From positions 1,632 to 17,998 of the forward strand of contig MGXW01000090.1 of assembly GCA_001801495.1 (NCBI GenBank): 16,367 nucleotides of DNA. The letters are read 5' to 3'. The notes beneath the pieces were generated by a model, which made no database searches, had not been told where the DNA came from, and was given only the letters and a program-made list of their open reading frames with translations. How positions within the stretch are numbered: the stretch's first letter is position 1; each line of letters begins with the position of its first letter. This stretch comes from Gammaproteobacteria bacterium RIFCSPHIGHO2_12_FULL_37_34. GTDB lineage: Bacteria; Pseudomonadota; Gammaproteobacteria; DSM-16500. This document shows, one piece after another, positions 15,177 to 16,367 of this stretch. Made by a program: the position numbers and the translations under genes.

Positions 15177-15941
15177 ATGATTAAAATAATCTGCTTGCGA
15201 CTTATTTATTTAGTATGGTTAGTATTCTTAACCAATTGCGCATCTAATACGGTTAATCAATCACCAAGCATGTATACAAAACTAGGCGATATGTACGCGC
15301 AAGCCAATCATTTTTCTGAGGCGGAGGATTATTATCAGAAAGCGCAGGCTTACGAGCCTAATAAAAAAAGTGATGTGATGCTTAAGTTGGCAGAGGCTCA
15401 AACTCAACAAGGAAAATTTGTTCAGGCTATTCAAACCTATCATCGCATTTTATTAAAAGAACCGCACCATCACGATGCTCGTTATCGTTTAGCCAGAGTA
15501 TATTTAGTGACAGGAGAGCTGGAAGCAGCTCTTTCACAATATCAGCTGCTATTACAGACTAATAAAGAAGATTATCAAGCTCTAAATGGTTTAGGAGTCT
15601 TATTAGATAATCTTTCTCAATCTTCTTTAGCGCAAGTTTGTTATTCAGATGGTTTAAAGTATGCGCCGCATGATTATAGTTTGCTAAACAATTTAGGCAT
15701 ATCGTATTCAATGAGTGGTAAGTTTACACAAGCAAACCTATTGTTTGATCAAGCAACCAAGCAATCTATTACCACTCGCCCTAAAGAAAATCAGGAATTG
15801 GTTATGCGTTATTATGAAAAATTTAAAGATCCTGTTATTCGACAACAGGCGCTTAAAAAATCGTTATTATTAAAAAATATTACCGTTTCTACTTCCTTGA
15901 TTAATAGCGCTACTGATATAGCAAAAAAATGGTGTGGGTAG
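15177..15941 (+). CDS. tadD: TadD-like TPR lipoprotein
   Basis: The ATG at 15177 (254 aa) follows GGAG (15168-15171) and begins a lipoprotein signal ending LTNC, with Cys21 as lipidation site. An in-frame ATG at 15156 would put seven extra residues in overlap with tadC and is rejected. After the signal come about five tetratricopeptide repeats (roughly 33-198), e.g. KLGDMYAQANHFSEAEDYYQKAQAYEP and ALNGLGVLLDNLSQSSLAQVCYSDGLKYAP. TadD proteins are Tad-locus TPR lipoproteins thought to help assemble or stabilise the secretin. It is the last gene of the rightward operon and is followed by a terminator at 15970. Confidence 0.9.
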   Translation: MIKIICLRLIYLVWLVFLTNCASNTVNQSPSMYTKLGDMYAQANHFSEAEDYYQKAQAYEPNKKSDVMLKLAEAQTQQGKFVQAIQTYHRILLKEPHHHDARYRLARVYLVTGELEAALSQYQLLLQTNKEDYQALNGLGVLLDNLSQSSLAQVCYSDGLKYAPHDYSLLNNLGISYSMSGKFTQANLLFDQATKQSITTRPKENQELVMRYYEKFKDPVIRQQALKKSLLLKNITVSTSLINSATDIAKKWCG

Positions 15942-15969
15942 TATAAAAGAAGAGTTAGCTAAAAAAGAA

Positions 15970-16003
15970 AACCCGGTTGTTTTTTAAGAGGCACAACCAG
16001 GTT
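15970..16003. terminator. Bidirectional terminator between tadD and flp
   Basis: Bases 15970-15980 (AACCCGGTTGT) pair with 15993-16003 (ACAACCAGGTT) with one C/A mismatch and a 12-nt loop. On the plus strand T residues follow (to 16006). On the minus strand the stem is followed by TTTTCTTTTTT. It therefore fits termination of both the rightward tad operon and the leftward flp gene. Confidence 0.8.
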
Positions 16004-16014
16004 TTTATGGTTAC

Positions 16015-16058
16015 ATTACTATTACCATCATCTTATATTACTATTACCATCATCTTAT
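16015..16058. repeat. 22-bp perfect tandem duplication in the flp 3' UTR
   Basis: Bases 16015-16036 and 16037-16058 are identical 22-mers (each beginning ATTACTATTACCATCATC) placed head to tail. They lie between the flp stop codon and its terminator. Two copies are too few to call an array. Slippage is the likely origin and no function is evident. Confidence 0.8.
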
Positions 16059-16067
16059 CTATAATTA

Positions 16068-16247
16068 TTATAGAGTTGCTGGTATTTGTGCTTCTACTAA
16101 ACCTAAATACTCACTTATTTTAGTACCCAATGTACCTAACGCTGTGAGTACTACTAAGCCAACCAATGCAATAACTAAAGCATACTCTAACGCTGAAGCA
16201 CCGCGTTGGTTACGCAATGGACGCGCTTGCAATCGTACGGTAGTCAT
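16068..16247 (-). CDS. flp: Flp family type IVb major pilin
   Basis: This 59-aa gene encodes the subunit of the Tad pilus fibre. The leader MTTVRLQARPLRNQRG ends in the prepilin cleavage site G16|ASALEY, with Glu at +5 and Tyr at +6, the Flp hallmark. A hydrophobic helix follows (ALVIALVGLVVLTALGTLGTKI), then a short tail, EYLGLVEAQIPATL. Size and layout are typical. The ribosome site GGAGGAAGG (16253-16261 on the minus strand) is nearly ideal, as expected for an abundant pilin. Unusually, flp lies at the far end of the locus and faces the tad operon, not at its head. The peptidase needed to process it is not in this window. Confidence 0.94.
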   Translation of the reverse strand: MTTVRLQARPLRNQRGASALEYALVIALVGLVVLTALGTLGTKISEYLGLVEAQIPATL

Positions 16248-16252
16248 GATTA

Positions 16253-16261
16253 CCTTCCTCC
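16253..16261 (-). promoter_or_regulatory. Strong Shine-Dalgarno of flp
   Basis: On the minus strand GGAGGAAGG ends 5 bp before the flp ATG and fixes the start. It is the strongest ribosome site in the window. It also carries two overlapping GGA triplets, but without the ARGGAU context seen at tadE and cpaB. Confidence 0.75.
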
Positions 16262-16300
16262 AAGTTGATTAAATATTATTCACTACATCTTTAAGCATAG

Positions 16301-16315
16301 CACAAGATTTAAAAA
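16301..16315 (-). promoter_or_regulatory. Candidate extended -10 promoter region of flp
   Basis: On the minus strand TGCTATGCT, an extended -10 like TGnTATnnT, lies about 60 bp upstream of the flp start. No good -35 is visible. The rest of 16262-16367 is AT-rich DNA with no reading frame or other signal that I can support. Confidence 0.3.
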
Positions 16316-16367
16316 GCACAGGGAGATAAAAGTTAATTTAACTACATGAATAAAATGAATTTTTTTA

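Noticed and set aside
16015..16058. Two 22-bp repeats as a minimal CRISPR array
   Set aside because: The copies are directly adjacent with no spacer, and there are no cas genes.

Overview
The window is AT-rich chromosomal DNA. It most likely comes from a Legionellales-like gammaproteobacterium; this is inferred from base composition, a Gac/Csr-type regulatory locus, and argS and yicC of gammaproteobacterial type. No rRNA or taxonomic marker in the window settles it. It holds three housekeeping or signalling genes, a nearly complete Tad (tight adherence, Flp-type IVb) pilus locus, and several non-coding elements that point to post-transcriptional control by CsrA/RsmA.

Region by region. (1) Bases 67-422 carry no credible protein gene. 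On the minus strand they look like an RsmY/RsmZ-type small RNA of about 145 nt: two hairpins show the same UGGAU loop, other GGA motifs lie between them, and a strong intrinsic terminator ends it. Upstream of it lie an A+T-rich tract, a perfect IHF consensus and a perfect GacA/LetA-type palindrome (TGTAAG-N6-CTTACA). (2) Bases 514-5286, plus strand: argS, a membrane-bound class III adenylate cyclase with a periplasmic sensor domain, and yicC, closely spaced and probably co-transcribed. (3) Bases 5309-5444: a 136-bp element with perfect 36-bp inverted arms. Its 64-nt centre folds into three small hairpins with GGA in each loop, and one matches the published CsrA SELEX consensus at all 12 positions. 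(4) Bases 5444-7636, minus strand: tadG-like (vWA) and tadE-like minor pilins. (5) Bases 7757-15941, plus strand, divergent from tadE: cpaB, cpaC, cpaD, cpaE/tadZ, cpaF/tadA, tadB, tadC and tadD, with overlaps or short gaps typical of one operon. (6) Bases 15970-16003: a bidirectional terminator. Then a short minus-strand flp pilin gene (16068-16247, 59 aa), with a 22-bp tandem duplication in its 3' UTR and a very strong Shine-Dalgarno sequence.

How the parts fit. The Flp pilin and the TadE/TadG minor pilins would be assembled by the TadA ATPase with the TadB/TadC membrane platform, positioned by TadZ, and exported through the CpaC secretin with CpaB, CpaD and TadD. The prepilin peptidase (TadV/CpaA) is not in the window. 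The small RNA would titrate CsrA when a GacA/LetA-type regulator is active. The GGA motifs in or next to the Shine-Dalgarno sites of cpaB, tadE and flp, and the GGA-hairpin palindrome between yicC and tadG, make CsrA control of this pilus locus a testable hypothesis. This regulatory link is inferred, not shown.
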